DNA of 64,000 bases from Cloeon dipterum (taxonomy: Eukaryota > Arthropoda > Insecta > Ephemeroptera > Baetidae): contig NC_088786.1 of NCBI RefSeq assembly GCF_949628265.1, forward strand, positions 5,084,001 through 5,148,000, in the 5' to 3' direction. The translations under genes and the position numbers were made by a program. The notes beneath the pieces are model-generated. The model ran no database searches, had not been told where the DNA came from, and saw only the letters and a list, made by a program, of their open reading frames with translations. Below are positions 24,701 to 36,100 of the stretch, piece after piece; position 1 is the first letter of the stretch, and every line of letters begins with the position of its first letter.

Positions 24701-26697
24701 AGGTCGTGCAATTCCAGACTCGATTTGCGAACTAAAAACTGATTGCAATTAACGTGGAGTTTAAATTAAAAGATTTGAAGCGTTTGAGTATTGATCGCGA
24801 CCTATCGATCACGAAAAGTTTTCGCGTGTTGAATCGCTAATTTACAAATTCACTGCTCGCATTAAGAACATTTCCACACTCTCTGTCTCTGGTCCAAATA
24901 TTGGCAGCTGCGAAATGACGGGCGGATATGAAACGCGAATAGGGACACCAGGCTCTAGGCTAGATTGCCGTTATTTTATCTGTGAGGAAACGTCCCAGCA
25001 GCTGCATTTATCTTTCCAGTTGGAATTTTATTTCGGTGCTGTGATTAATTTCTCCAGCATGTGTCCAGCTCGCAGGTACACGCAAAAACACGATTACATC
25101 ATTAACGTGCGCCCCTCTGCCCCCGCGCGCTCCTCCCCCATCACAAGGCGACGGTTTTCACGATATTTCGAGGGCGTCCGCGGAAAGGTTATTTTTTGGT
25201 TTGGCGTGTGCCGCTTGTCGCTCGCTCTGTATAGCGACGGATCCTCTGCTCTCTAACACACACACACACATGTCGCATTGCTTTCGGCCCTTGACAAACG
25301 CGCTTCAATTAAACACACACGCACTCACACAAATAAACGCCGACGCGCTCAATGAAAAATAAAATAAATATTCGCTCTGAGTAAAAAACGAACCAATCCT
25401 CGCTCAACCAAGAAAAAGACGCTAAAGACGAAGCGCGATGACGCTCAACTTGCTCTGATTGAGGATAAATTTATTCCCCTGGCTGCTGTGAGACTCGTAA
25501 TTTTGGTTACATAACTATCCTGTCGTCTGCTTTGACTTGATTTATCGAAACTCAAAGAATTGGAGCGCGTAAGAAAGATTTGGGGATATTTGAGGAAACG
25601 CGCAGGCGATGAATTAAACGTTAAACTGAAAATTTTCCTTCGCAATAAACCAATTGAAGGCAATTATTATTGTGTTGGTGAATATTCCATTTGTTTCTTA
25701 TGTTTATGGAGAATTTGTCAGCAATTGATGGTATAAAATAATAATAAAAATGCTAAAATAGTTTTGTTCCCAGCTTGCAGGGGAGTTTGTTGTGCCTAAA
25801 AATATTCCGATTTTTTTAAATTAATAATTGCTAGACTTCTAGAAAGAGTTGCAGCTTAAAGATTTTTTTTCAAAGCTGTCCTGAGACCGAAATGATGCAA
25901 ATTTGAAACGACTCGTTTCGAAAGGCGACTGCAGCTGCACAGAAGCAAATAAATCGCAGCCCTGCCGGTGACAACGACAACGAGAGAGATGCAGACAAAG
26001 AAAAAGGATTGTCTGCCGCTTGGCAAGTGGCGCATTATTTCCGCAAGTGAGCGTAATTAGGCCTCTCGGAGTTGGCGCCGCGCGCGCGGCGATTGTATTA
26101 TTGCGTCGCCGCGCGCGCGGTGTGTTTTGACGAGCAAACTGCTAAATTTCGCGGGTCAGGGAATTCCTGTGTGCCGGCGGAGGTCCGCAAGAATGCAGCG
26201 TTTGGCACGGGCCGAAAATTCTAAACAGTCGCCCCCGGCGGGGGGCGGCGCGGCGCGGCCGCTGCTGCGGAAATGAGCGCCCAATTAACGCGCAGAGCAA
26301 ACAAAAAGGTGATTACTCCGCGGGGCTCGCATCATAATTCATATTTTGTGCGGCGGGCATACGTGGACGCGCACCACGCCGGCAGGAAAGAGAAAGAGCG
26401 AGAGAGTGGGAGCGCGAATCAAAGTTAGAGAGAGAAGGGATCTCGAGAGAAAAGAGAGAGAAGCGCGATAAAAATAGCCATTCGGCGAGGTGACGAGATT
26501 AGCGTAAGGCCCAGCCAACTGGGGAGAAAATAATTATTCCAACCGCGGGCCAGCCGGCCTCCAGGCCCAGTCGGCCTCCGCGGAGGCGGCCCTCGACCGC
26601 CCCCGGCTCGAGATTCGGCTCGAGACTTTCTCCGCGAAATTTCTCACCAAAGCAAATCTGATGGAAATGACGATGCGAAATTTAAAATAAAAGGTAC
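21726..26697. other. Non-coding DNA with AT-rich and CpG-rich segments
   Basis: No exon can be supported. Positions 21,730-23,200 are AT-rich. A CpG-containing block with a (CCGT)n stretch lies at 23,400-23,900. 23,900-24,900 is AT-rich again. 26,040-26,690 is very GC-rich with CG alternations and GA tracts. Frames crossing the GC-rich blocks stay open without any recognisable domain. Confidence 0.5.
26078..26120. repeat. Perfect 15-bp inverted repeat made of CG alternation
   Basis: Positions 26,078-26,092 (CCGCGCGCGCGGCGA) are the exact reverse complement of 26,106-26,120, separated by a 13-base AT-rich loop. Each arm also contains a self-complementary CCGCGCGCGCGG core. The structure could form a very stable hairpin or Z-DNA. 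Confidence 0.9.
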
Positions 26698-26990
26698 CTG
26701 ATCTGACTCCTCTTGTCACCTGGAGGCGGCTTCGCGTTCGCGTGTGCGCGGGGGCGGCTGGTGTCCGGAGGCGGCGGCGGCGACGCTACTGCTGGGCAGA
26801 GACGAGAGAGGCCACGCCGGCGGCCGAGCAAGCGAGACCCAGACCACTGATGGTGGGCTAATATTACACACGTGCTCGGACCGCTCGGCCCGACGACGTC
26901 GCACCACCTCCCTTGCGCACACCCTGCCCTTGTTGTGCGTCCTCCCTGCCGCCACCGCCGCCAAAGGTGCACCGGCTGCGATAACGCTCT
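26698..26990 (-). other. Candidate 5' non-coding exon (splice donor inside a GC-rich island)
   Basis: On the minus strand a GC-rich stretch ends in CAG followed by GTACCT at about 26,697, a good donor motif just where the sequence turns AT-rich. It lies upstream of, and on the same strand as, the exchanger coding exon, whose own 5' side has a good acceptor at 14,185. I infer a non-coding first exon of that gene with an intron of about 12.5 kb. No TATA box or transcript evidence supports this, and the exon could belong to another transcript. Confidence 0.3.
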
Positions 26991-28113
26991 CACGACTTGG
27001 AGCTTCGCAAATTAGCATTTTTGCACCCTTCCTTCCATGCGTACAGATTGCAACGCTGCTCCATCGGCTCTTTTTATTGTTTTTCTCTTTTTAGCCCACT
27101 CTGCGCGTTATCTTGGATTTTTACAGCGTTCGGAGCACAACCAACTTTGCATTTGCATATTATGCAAATATTTTTCATACGTGTTGAGGAGAGAAGAAGC
27201 GGTATTTTATGCAGTACATTCGTTTTACAAATTGTATAAAGTTCTGAGAACAAGTTAAACAATTTTCATCAATTTGTAAAACTATTTATTTTTTGGAAAA
27301 AAGTAAAAGTTTACTCTCCCGAGAACTGCGGAAATTTAAAGACACAGAAGCATGTTTTGACTAACACGAAGGTACTTCTCTTGTTCCTTGAACACGAAAA
27401 ATCTTAAGAATTCTATGAAATTTAGATTTTATGGCAGCTTTTTATAGGAACTGAAAATATCAAATTTTAAAAGCTTAAGTTAAATTTTTACCGAAAATGC
27501 TCCAAATCTCCAACAAAGATATTAAATATTCTTCCCCAAATTAGCATTATTTTAAAATATGTTTATTCTCATCAAAATACTCTAAATGGCTAAATAGCCA
27601 TGATGATTTTTTGAATCCTTAATCCTTTTGCACCACACTGTGAAATGATTCCCTCTGTCTTTGCCACCTGAAGTTTTTAAAAATTGACCCTGATTGCGCC
27701 TTATGTACGCAAGGTGGCAGCAGCTGCCGACATCCGTCGATCGGACCACATCGCCTGCCTTGCATCCTATCACACAGCTCTAATCTGATTCCCGCGCCTC
27801 GTCACCGACGTTCTGATTCGAAAATAATAACAACGCACACACACACCAGTCGGCGATGTGACAACTCGCCACTCGCCAATCCTAGGACCCTGCGATGTTG
27901 TAAATTTAGGTAAATTCGGACATTATTAACCTTAAAATTGTGATTTTTGCATATATATATAAGCCAAATAATTAACTTAATTATTTTTGTAAATTGTTGT
28001 TCAGGAGCAAGAAAAATACCAAGGAAATAAAGGGCTACCAAAACCAGTTTTCTAGTACAAGCAGTTAGATGGTTTGATCTTCAAAACCCTTTAAATTGAA
28101 GTCAACACCGAAG
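26991..28113. other. Intergenic DNA upstream of the RUN-PDZ-PTB gene
   Basis: About 1.1 kb with no supportable exon, mostly AT-rich. A GC-richer patch occurs at 27,690-27,890. It separates the minus-strand exchanger locus from the plus-strand gene that starts at 28,114 and should hold that gene's promoter. Confidence 0.5.
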
Positions 28114-30072
28114 ATGTCAGTGACTGACCCACTTTTAAAAGACCTGAAAGGTTTGTAAATTTTCCGCCTAAAATAGCGCAGATTTGTTAAAGTTTGTTTG
28201 TGCTTCAGGTCACGCTGCCAAATTGCTCATCACCTTTTCGACGGAAGGGCGTATCACAGATTATGATCCTTCCCTTCAACCTTTTTGCGAGATCCTGGAA
28301 AAGATTTTCCAGCAGGGTCTCAACGAGTCTTTCCAAATTCAAACACCAGAGTGCTGGATTTGGTTGGAAAATGTCGCTAGTCCTCACCACAAGTTTGTAA
28401 AAACAGGATGCGTGCGTAATTCAATAACTGAAGATTATAACTTTCGTTTCGCGTAGGACTTCATTCGCATATAGCTCATCAGTTTCCAAGGCTAAGAACA
28501 CAGCTCGAGTGCTGACCGACCGAGGCCGCTTCCGACTCTTAGCTCGTCTTTGCCTCTCCAAGGGCGTTCTGCACCATCCTGTTGAGATCATGCTGGAAAA
28601 TCAGGCTCAGTGGGGAACCTACAAGACTAACTCAATTCTTGGCGACGAGATATTAGGCCAAATCTTCCTCTCCGTGTTGCTGCAGTGTGGCAAACTTAAG
28701 TTTGATCTCAACCTGAGCAATGCTCTCTTTCTCGACGAAACCTGGATGCTGCCGGCTTTTGAAAATCTTGAGTTTGTGCCCTGCAAACAACTTGGGCTTG
28801 TTGTAGGGTGAGTAATTTTTCTTAGAATCTATTGATTAATTATTTTCAACCGAAGCAACTCTTACATATTAGTTTTCTTAATGTTTTAGTTTCACTGGAA
28901 GAAAAGGAGCTGTCGTTGTCAAAGCCCAAAGTTCAGGAGTCGCTGCTGAGGACGTACGTTTTTAAGATTTTCAACAGTTTGAATTGAATATTAATGTTTC
29001 CCTCAAGGACAAAGTTATGGTTGGTGACGTCGTGACTGAAATTAACGGCATGGAAATCACGAGCGCAATGCGGACTAAACTTGGCTCAATTATGAAGCAG
29101 GCAGAGGGTCAGCCAATCCAACTGAGTGTTCTACGGGTAATTCGGCAGCTCCTAATTCAATTCAATTATTATTAAATTGATTTTTATTGAATAATCAGGC
29201 GAGGCAGACTGATGGCAAGATATTCCCTCCGATCCAGAGGCTGTTACTTCGTCTGGGCCTGCGCCTTGAAATTGTTGATAGAAACAGGCCGAAGAGCAAG
29301 GAAAAGCAGGATAACGTGTAAGAAAAGAATGATTTCTCTTTGGGTCAATCAGCATCAATACTCTATTGGTAGGATTGGATTTCCGGTTGAATACATGGGC
29401 TCTGTATTGGTGGGGGCCCAAGGAGACGTAAGCAAGGTTTGCACGGGCATCACTAAAATTGTCGCAGAACCACAAACCAGCTTCAAGGTACAGATGGAAA
29501 TTCTAGAGATGGGCGTCAAAGTGACTGCCACTGGTACTAATGAGGTGAAAGAATCCAATTATTAGCTCCAATTATTGCTGATTGTTTAATTTATAATTTT
29601 ACAGACAATTTGTAACCATACATTTATGGAGATTTCCTCTTGCGGAAAATATGAGCGACTACCCGAATACTTTGCCTACATAGCAGGGTAAATATCTTTG
29701 ATTAAATCATAAAATACCAATGTAATGAGAAAAGAGCATTGCTATTATTGACATCCTCAAACTGCCTCAACCTTAAAAATCACTTTTTAATTCAATTAGA
29801 CTTCAAATTCCACAATTTTGCTTAAATTATTAACGAAACTCTTTATCATGGTCATAATGCAATAAATAGAGATAATAAATCCAACCCCAAAACTTATTAA
29901 ACACATTATTATTTACAAATTTGAAGCACGACTAATTGAGTTATACTCACAAAACAGAGATACAACCAGTTGCAACACATCCAGTGAGTTCTGTTGCTTC
30001 ATATTTCGGTCTGGAAACCATGAGGACATAGCAAACATTTTATACAGCATTGGTAAGTGCGAGCGTCATTAG
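28114..30072 (+). CDS. RUN-PDZ-PTB domain protein, complete, 417 aa, name unknown
   Basis: Nine exons: 28,114-28,150, 28,209-28,392, 28,457-28,807, 28,890-28,953, 29,008-29,136, 29,199-29,317, 29,373-29,544, 29,605-29,687 and 29,958-30,072. Lengths sum to 418 codons and all phases agree. Residues of about 5-185 form a RUN domain (early DYDPSLQPFCEILE, later LTDRGRFRLLARLCLSKG and GDEILGQIFLSVLL), a fold that binds small GTPases of the Rab, Rap or Arf type. A PDZ domain follows at about 183-255 (LGLVVGF, then VMVGDVVTEINGMEI). A PTB/PID-like domain covers about 295-412 (FPVEYMGSVLVG, EYFAYIAGD, ending NILYSIG). There is no signal peptide or membrane segment, so it is probably a cytosolic adaptor on membranes. 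A GTAAG motif follows the last Ile-Gly, but translation through it gives five more codons and a stop, which I took as the end. Domain calls rest on my reading of motifs; the gene name is not known to me. Confidence 0.82.
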
Positions 30073-30211
30073 CCTAGGTTAAGAAACGAAAACTTGGGCC
30101 ACGCTGTTTGAGTGAATACTTGTTGACTTATCTGATAAGAACTCCCACCAACAGCGCAAGGCTTCCAACGTACACACTGGGCGGTGTAAGTCAGCTCCTA
30201 GGCTTGGTGCA

Positions 30212-32869
30212 ATGTCGTCTCTCGCACTCCTGCTCCTGTTCTTGGCTGCAAACACTATCGATGGAGCGCGGGATAAACCTAACATCCTTTTGCTCTTGGC
30301 CGACGACATGGGCTGGGGCGATTTGGGAGTCAATTTGCCCCACCTGCCATCAAACACTCCATTTCTTGATAAACTTGCAAACAGCGGTATCAGGTGATTC
30401 CAAAACTATCATTGAATTCAAGGATCTCAAACAATGTGTTGAAATATGTTGAATTAAACTCAATTTTCTCTCTTTATATATGCTATATATTTTGTTTTGA
30501 TTGGTTGTAAAATATTTCCTGAATTACGTCTGGTGTAAGATATGTTGAAAATGTATAGTGCAATCATTCAGCACCCCAGGAATATAAATATTGGGAGTCT
30601 TCTATGAAGACAAGACATGCTACGTAATAATATGAGTACTGATGTCCTGTTTAAACATTTCTTTTAATTTATGAAATAAAATTTCATAGAACAAAATGCA
30701 AGACCTTTTAATGCAAATAATCATGATATTGATTTTGAAAAGAAGATGCTGAAGATTTCTATTTTATGAACTTTTAAAGAGTGCCAGAAGCACTGCAATG
30801 TTGAGATTACCTCGCTCATATCTGTGAAGCAGATATTAGTAGTCAAAACATGATGATAAAATAAGGAGTTTCAAGAGCTTTAAAAATTCAATTTTAAATT
30901 CCTTAATTTCTAAAATAGTTTCACGATCCGTTTCCTTTTTTTATATTATGTTTGTGGATGAACCAGATTTCAAGACTTTCACTCTGGCTCCTCGGTGTGC
31001 ACCCCGTCAAGGTCAGCCCTTCTAACTGGGCGTTTGGGGCAGAGAACAGGTGTTTTGGACAACTTTGGTCCAGATTCGGTTGGTGGTCTTCCAGACACCG
31101 AAATCACCCTGGCAAAGATCCTCAAGGAAGCAGGCTACCGAACAGCAGCGATAGGCACGAACTTTGCAAATAGCATCAAATTGTTGTGATGCCTTTTCTT
31201 TTAATTAGGAAAATGGCATTTGGGACTGACCCAAGGGCACCATCCTCTGGACCACGGGTTCGATCGCTATTTCGGGGTGCCCTATAGCTTGGACATGGGC
31301 TGCTCAGTTCCTCCAGGCTTAGACATGCCACCAAAACGATCCTGTAGACGCAATTTGAATAATGGTGACTAATGCAACACACAACAACAATATAATTTAT
31401 TTTATTTTTTCATGTAGGATCTAAAGAATTTTCGAATACTCCTCTACCGCTGTACAAGGACCGAGATATTTTGCACCAGCCAGTAAAACTTGCAGATTTA
31501 GCTCAACTTTATGCTGAATTTGGAACCAACTATATAAATGAAGACAAGAAGTAATATTTTTAACTATTCCTAAAACAAACACTTCCTAATCTTTTTTTTA
31601 TTAATTAATTAAGTAAGCCGTTCTTCCTCTTGGTTGCATTTTCGCATGTGCACGTGCCGCTAGCGCACGGCAACAACTTTAGTAATGCTACTAATGGAGG
31701 AGTTTTTGAAAACTGCCTGAGAGAAATGGACTGGATTGCTGAGGAACTGGTGCGTGCAGCCGGTCTCGAAAATACTCTAATTTGGTTCCTGAGTAATTGA
31801 TATTTTTGTTTGTTAAAATAAATAAACTAGTAATTTTCACATAGGTGACAACGGTCCCTGGCAGTCTAAATGCAGCTTGGCTGGCTCTGCAGGGCCATAC
31901 AAGGGCGTTTGGCAGCAATACAATGGAGGAGGCAGCGCCAAAAGAACCGTCTGGGAGGGTGGACACCGAGTGCCCGCGTTTATCAATTGGGCTCCCGTCA
32001 TTAAGGTTTTTTCTATCAAATAAGCAAACACATTTTAGATCTATTATTATTGTTATTCGATTTATTACCAACATCAGAATGGTATCATATTTTTCTATTC
32101 TACAAAATGCCCCGTTAATATGCCTAATTACATTGAGTACATACATATTAGTTAATTATTCGAACAAAAATACAATTTATTTCACTATGCTTAGGCTTAT
32201 CAATATCTAGAAGAACGCAAAAATAACGTAAATTACTTCATATTAAGTCAACAGTGTCCAGCGCACTTTTGTCAGCACTTGACGTGGTTCCAACAATTTC
32301 ATCACTAACTGGAGCAAAATTGCCCAGCCATCACTTCTACGACGGTCTTGATATATCTACTGACTTGCTTCAGGGCCATTCCATCGACGGCCACCAGGTC
32401 AGGACAGCATGACTCACACTGCGTAGCATGACATCTACCTTTTTCAGGTCCTTCTTCACCCGAGCAACGCTCACGTTGGCCATTGGGACGATATAGGGGC
32501 CGTCAGGGTCAGACATATGAAAGCAGTTTTCCACTCTGGAGGAGTAGCAGGCTGCGGCCTGCCAGAGCCACCTTTTCGTTTCCACTACCCACCCCTAGTG
32601 TTTGACCTTGCGATGGACCCTGAAGAGCGTTTCCCGTTGCACGGGACTAGAAGATGTGATAAATTTTCTTTATAGAGACTTAGCAATTTGGTTTATGACG
32701 TTTCTCAGTCAAGGTTGCCGAGCGGGCGCTTCAGGTCTTGCATGAATACCTTAACTCGGTGCAAAAGGATAACACAAGCGTGGTAGACACTCGAACAGAC
32801 CCAGCTGTGCGGCCCTGCTGTTCCCACTACCTCGGGAATTGCTTCTGCCCTTGGGATGAGCCGAACTGA
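30212..32869 (+). CDS. ARSG: Arylsulfatase G (lysosomal sulfatase), complete, 505 aa
   Basis: Lysosomal sulfatase of the arylsulfatase A/G group; mammalian ARSG removes 3-O-sulfate from heparan sulfate. Nine exons: 30,212-30,393, 30,967-31,154, 31,209-31,364, 31,418-31,550, 31,614-31,792, 31,845-32,005, 32,248-32,397, 32,448-32,655 and 32,709-32,869. A signal peptide covers residues 1-19. Metal-binding Asp residues are in [12 protein letters not shown], and the CTPSR signature has Cys72, the residue converted to formylglycine. GKWHLG, SHVHVP, SDNGPW and the Lys in [13 protein letters not shown] complete the active site. The fit to ARSG rather than ARSA is best around [10 protein letters not shown] and GGHRVPA. 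The C terminus has paired Cys residues, as in the family. Intron 2 uses a GC donor (31,155); only this splice restores the invariant GKWH. Human ARSG is 525 aa. The gene starts only 139 bp after the RUN-PDZ-PTB stop and faces PNUTS tail to tail. Confidence 0.93.
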
Positions 32870-32894
32870 ACAAGCATCCGATGGCTTTTTTTAT

Positions 32895-32900
32895 AATAAA
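32895..32900 (+). terminator. Polyadenylation signal of ARSG
   Basis: A canonical AATAAA lies 26 bp after the ARSG stop codon, inside the 300-bp gap to the oppositely oriented PNUTS stop. Confidence 0.7.
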
Positions 32901-33080
32901 TGTTTACACCAACAAGAGACTGTGTTTCATTTCTTGAAAAAGTATATAATACTTAGTTTTATTTTAGTCTCAAGACGTCAGTTCTCTCATTATTATTTTT
33001 AAATGCACCTTACATAACGAACTATGTATATTTAGCTGGAATTGCGACATATCACGATTCGCAAATAAGTCCTATTATGG

Positions 33081-33086
33081 TTTATT
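33081..33086 (-). terminator. Polyadenylation signal of PNUTS
   Basis: AATAAA on the minus strand about 85 bp beyond the PNUTS stop codon. With the ARSG signal at 32,895 it leaves about 180 bp between the two convergent transcript ends. Confidence 0.65.
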
Positions 33087-33169
33087 TCACTCAAGATGCA
33101 TTTTAAATAGAAATTATCACATTGGTTTAACGACAGGTCAGTCTTGCTTCGTGCAGCCAGCCACCAGCT

Positions 33170-36100
33170 CTACTGGTGTTTGAAGTGGCAGCTGTCTCCG
33201 TTGCGACAGAAGCCTCGCATGTGGTGTTTGCACATATTGGTCCGCAGCCCCCCTCTTGGAGGAAAGAAGCCCCGTCCGCCGCGCATGAACCCACGCCCTC
33301 GGAAGCCCTGAGGCCCCCAGTTGCCTGGCGGCGGGCCATTAAAGTTGCCTGGCGGTGGACCGTTGAAGTTGTTGCCTGGTGGAAATGGCATGAAGTTGGG
33401 TGGTGGCACTCCGTTCGGCGGCATCATGTTGGGGTTCATCATGCCGTTCATATTATTGAAGTCGGGTCGTGGCATGTTGAAGTTATTCGACTGGTAGCCG
33501 AAGTTGGGGTTCATCATGTTGCCTGTTTCGTAGCCGACGTTGAAGCCCTGCTGGGGCTGGAAGGTCGATGGCTCTGGGACGCTGCTAGCCAGAATTTGGC
33601 CGTCGCCCGTCTGAAAATACATTCATTAATGTTGCACACACACCTCATACTGGCAAGGATCCTTACCCTCCATCCACCACCACCACCGCCACTGCTTCCG
33701 GCCACAGGAGGTGCCACCGCCGGAGTTGCAACAGGTGCGAATCCTTTTGGCTCAATCCAAGGAAGATATGACCAATCTTTGACGTTATCTAAGTTGCCTG
33801 TCACGTCGTCCAAGGGTATGGTTCTCGGTTCGGCAGGAGAGAACTCTTCTAGCAAAGCCTCAGCTGGTGAATCAGGAATACTGGAATATAAATCAGTTTC
33901 TAATTAGCGACTAATTCCTTTACCATGCAAATATTTCTTACGATTCCGGTGAGAAGTAAATCGCCTGCAACACCGTCTTCTCTCTTTCTTCCTGAACTAA
34001 TTTCTCCGTGCTGTTCTTTCCAGGCTCAGCCAAGGGATTTGAGCAATCTATTTTAATTAGTTTCCAAGGAATGTTCTCTATCACTTCTGGTTGAGCATCT
34101 GCAAAAATTCGCACTGCTAAGAGAGTGGACAAAGAATAAAGTTGGTCTTTGTTCACTAAAAAGAATGAGTTAGTGGTCCGAAGAAAATAGCAACTCTATT
34201 CTGATTTGCCAGCATAATGCTTTTAACATTGTCATTAGAGGTAGCTGGCAAAAAATTATTTCTCTCCAGCACATCAAAAATTACTAAACACCAAAATAAG
34301 TATAAAACAAACCTCTTTTCTTGGCGTTCATGTACATGTCTCTTTCGTAAGCAGCGTCAGATACTTTCATGTCCCCTCCCATCTTATTCACATTAACTGG
34401 AAAACAATTTAAATGTTTAGATAAATTAAAATAATACAAATAGACATAGACAGCAAATTTTACCTCTTTCGGTCTCATCCAGCTCGAAATACTGAATGCT
34501 GACTAGTTCTTCATCACTTTTGAATCGCACTGACTTCTTGACCCGATCTGCAGGTCTGTGAATTACTAAAACACTCTTGGTGCCATCTGGACGCAACTCA
34601 CTGTTTTCAGTTGATTCCTCCCCCGTGATCTCAGCTGGAGGGGTGGGACCTGAGGATGGATGAACTTTAGAACAGGTTGTAAATAAAACTTTGACAAGTT
34701 TACTTCTAGCCTCAAGGTTACTGTCATCATCGTTTCTGTCCTGGTCGTCGTCTTTTCCTTCCTGATTCTCTGTGTAGAATTTGACAGGTTTTGTTAGGGT
34801 GGGAGAGGCAACTTTCTCAGTTTTCTTCTCCTTGGAAGGAGGTGGATCATCTTTGCTGGAACTGACACGCCGTTTTCTTTTCCTGGGCTCTATTTTCACA
34901 GTAGCGTTGAGGGCATCCATGAAAAAGTTGCTCTCTTGCAAAAGTTGTATGCCCGCTGAAATCAAATCAGGAAATAATACAATTGAAGGTCAAATTTTCA
35001 AAGGTGCCCAGGTTGTGCTTCACAGGTGGTTGCAGATTGGCTGACGCAGGTGAGCGGCGATTGGTCTGTTGCGCAGGGAGTCAGCTTTTTGAGGGTGCAA
35101 TGGAATAAAATCCAGTTGTCTGAGTTAGCATGCAAGCAATAATAAAAACGAGTTGTTTAAAATTAGGACGTATTTTTAATTTAACAATTTAACTGGTTAA
35201 ATCCATTGGCAAAATTCCTGGGAATGAAATATTGTTTCCCTTGATGATGGTTGTTAACAGATTCAAGCAGAGGAAATTATTTTTAAATGCTTGATATTTC
35301 CATCATTTTAATCCAGTTTAAATTATTAAAATACACTCACACCACCTAATTGATTTCATTATCGCCAGGGGTGTATCTAAGTGTTAATAAGGGAAGCTAA
35401 AATTATCTTACAGCATAAGAACATAAATTGCACAGGGAATAAAGTCAAGACTTTGATGCGGTTTGTGGCTATGTGTCAGTTGACAGACGCGGGTGCAAAC
35501 GCATCATAGAGAAACAGAATTGAATTGAATCGCTTGTATTTCCTCACAACTCGAAACCAAGTTACAAGATATTGAGGTTGGTATCTAATTGTTAAATATT
35601 ACGAAGTTAACTATAGGTCACTGCCAACATTTGTTAATGTATTTTTCATAATCTGAATTGAATATTTTCACGTGTTACGGTTATTTGATTCAACTGCCAT
35701 ATAGAATCCGCAAACAGGTATCTCTTTCAGAAGGGAAAAATTGAAGCGTGGAATTGCAATTTGATGACGAGCTTTTAATCCCATCTCTCTCGGCGATATG
35801 CTATAGTCTAGGACTCTTGCGCATGACGATTCGCCAGAGTAGTGTCCTTGGATGACATCACTTTGCACGCCATTCCTTGGTGAGCTTTCCTTGCTTCAGT
35901 ATGTTTTGTTATAATCGATTCAAATGCTTGTTCCTATATTTATCTTTCACGTTCTTTGTTCAGTTCACGTTTCTTATTTGGCTCATTCGTATTTTCGAAC
36001 AGTGAATTTTATTTGATTTAAACTGAAAGATGTGGGAAAAGTTTTCTTTATTTTCTTATACAGCCAGGAATTTATCTACAATAAATAGTATACTTTTCCC

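Noticed and set aside
28977-29007. An alternative acceptor that would add about ten residues (FELNINVSLK) to the PDZ domain
   Set aside because: It would leave an intron of only 23 bp; the acceptor at 29,007 gives a normal 54-bp intron and a continuous PDZ sequence.
33176-33907. A 243-codon plus-strand frame over the PNUTS tail
   Set aside because: It mirrors the Gly/Asn/Pro/Met-rich C terminus of PNUTS and crosses its introns.
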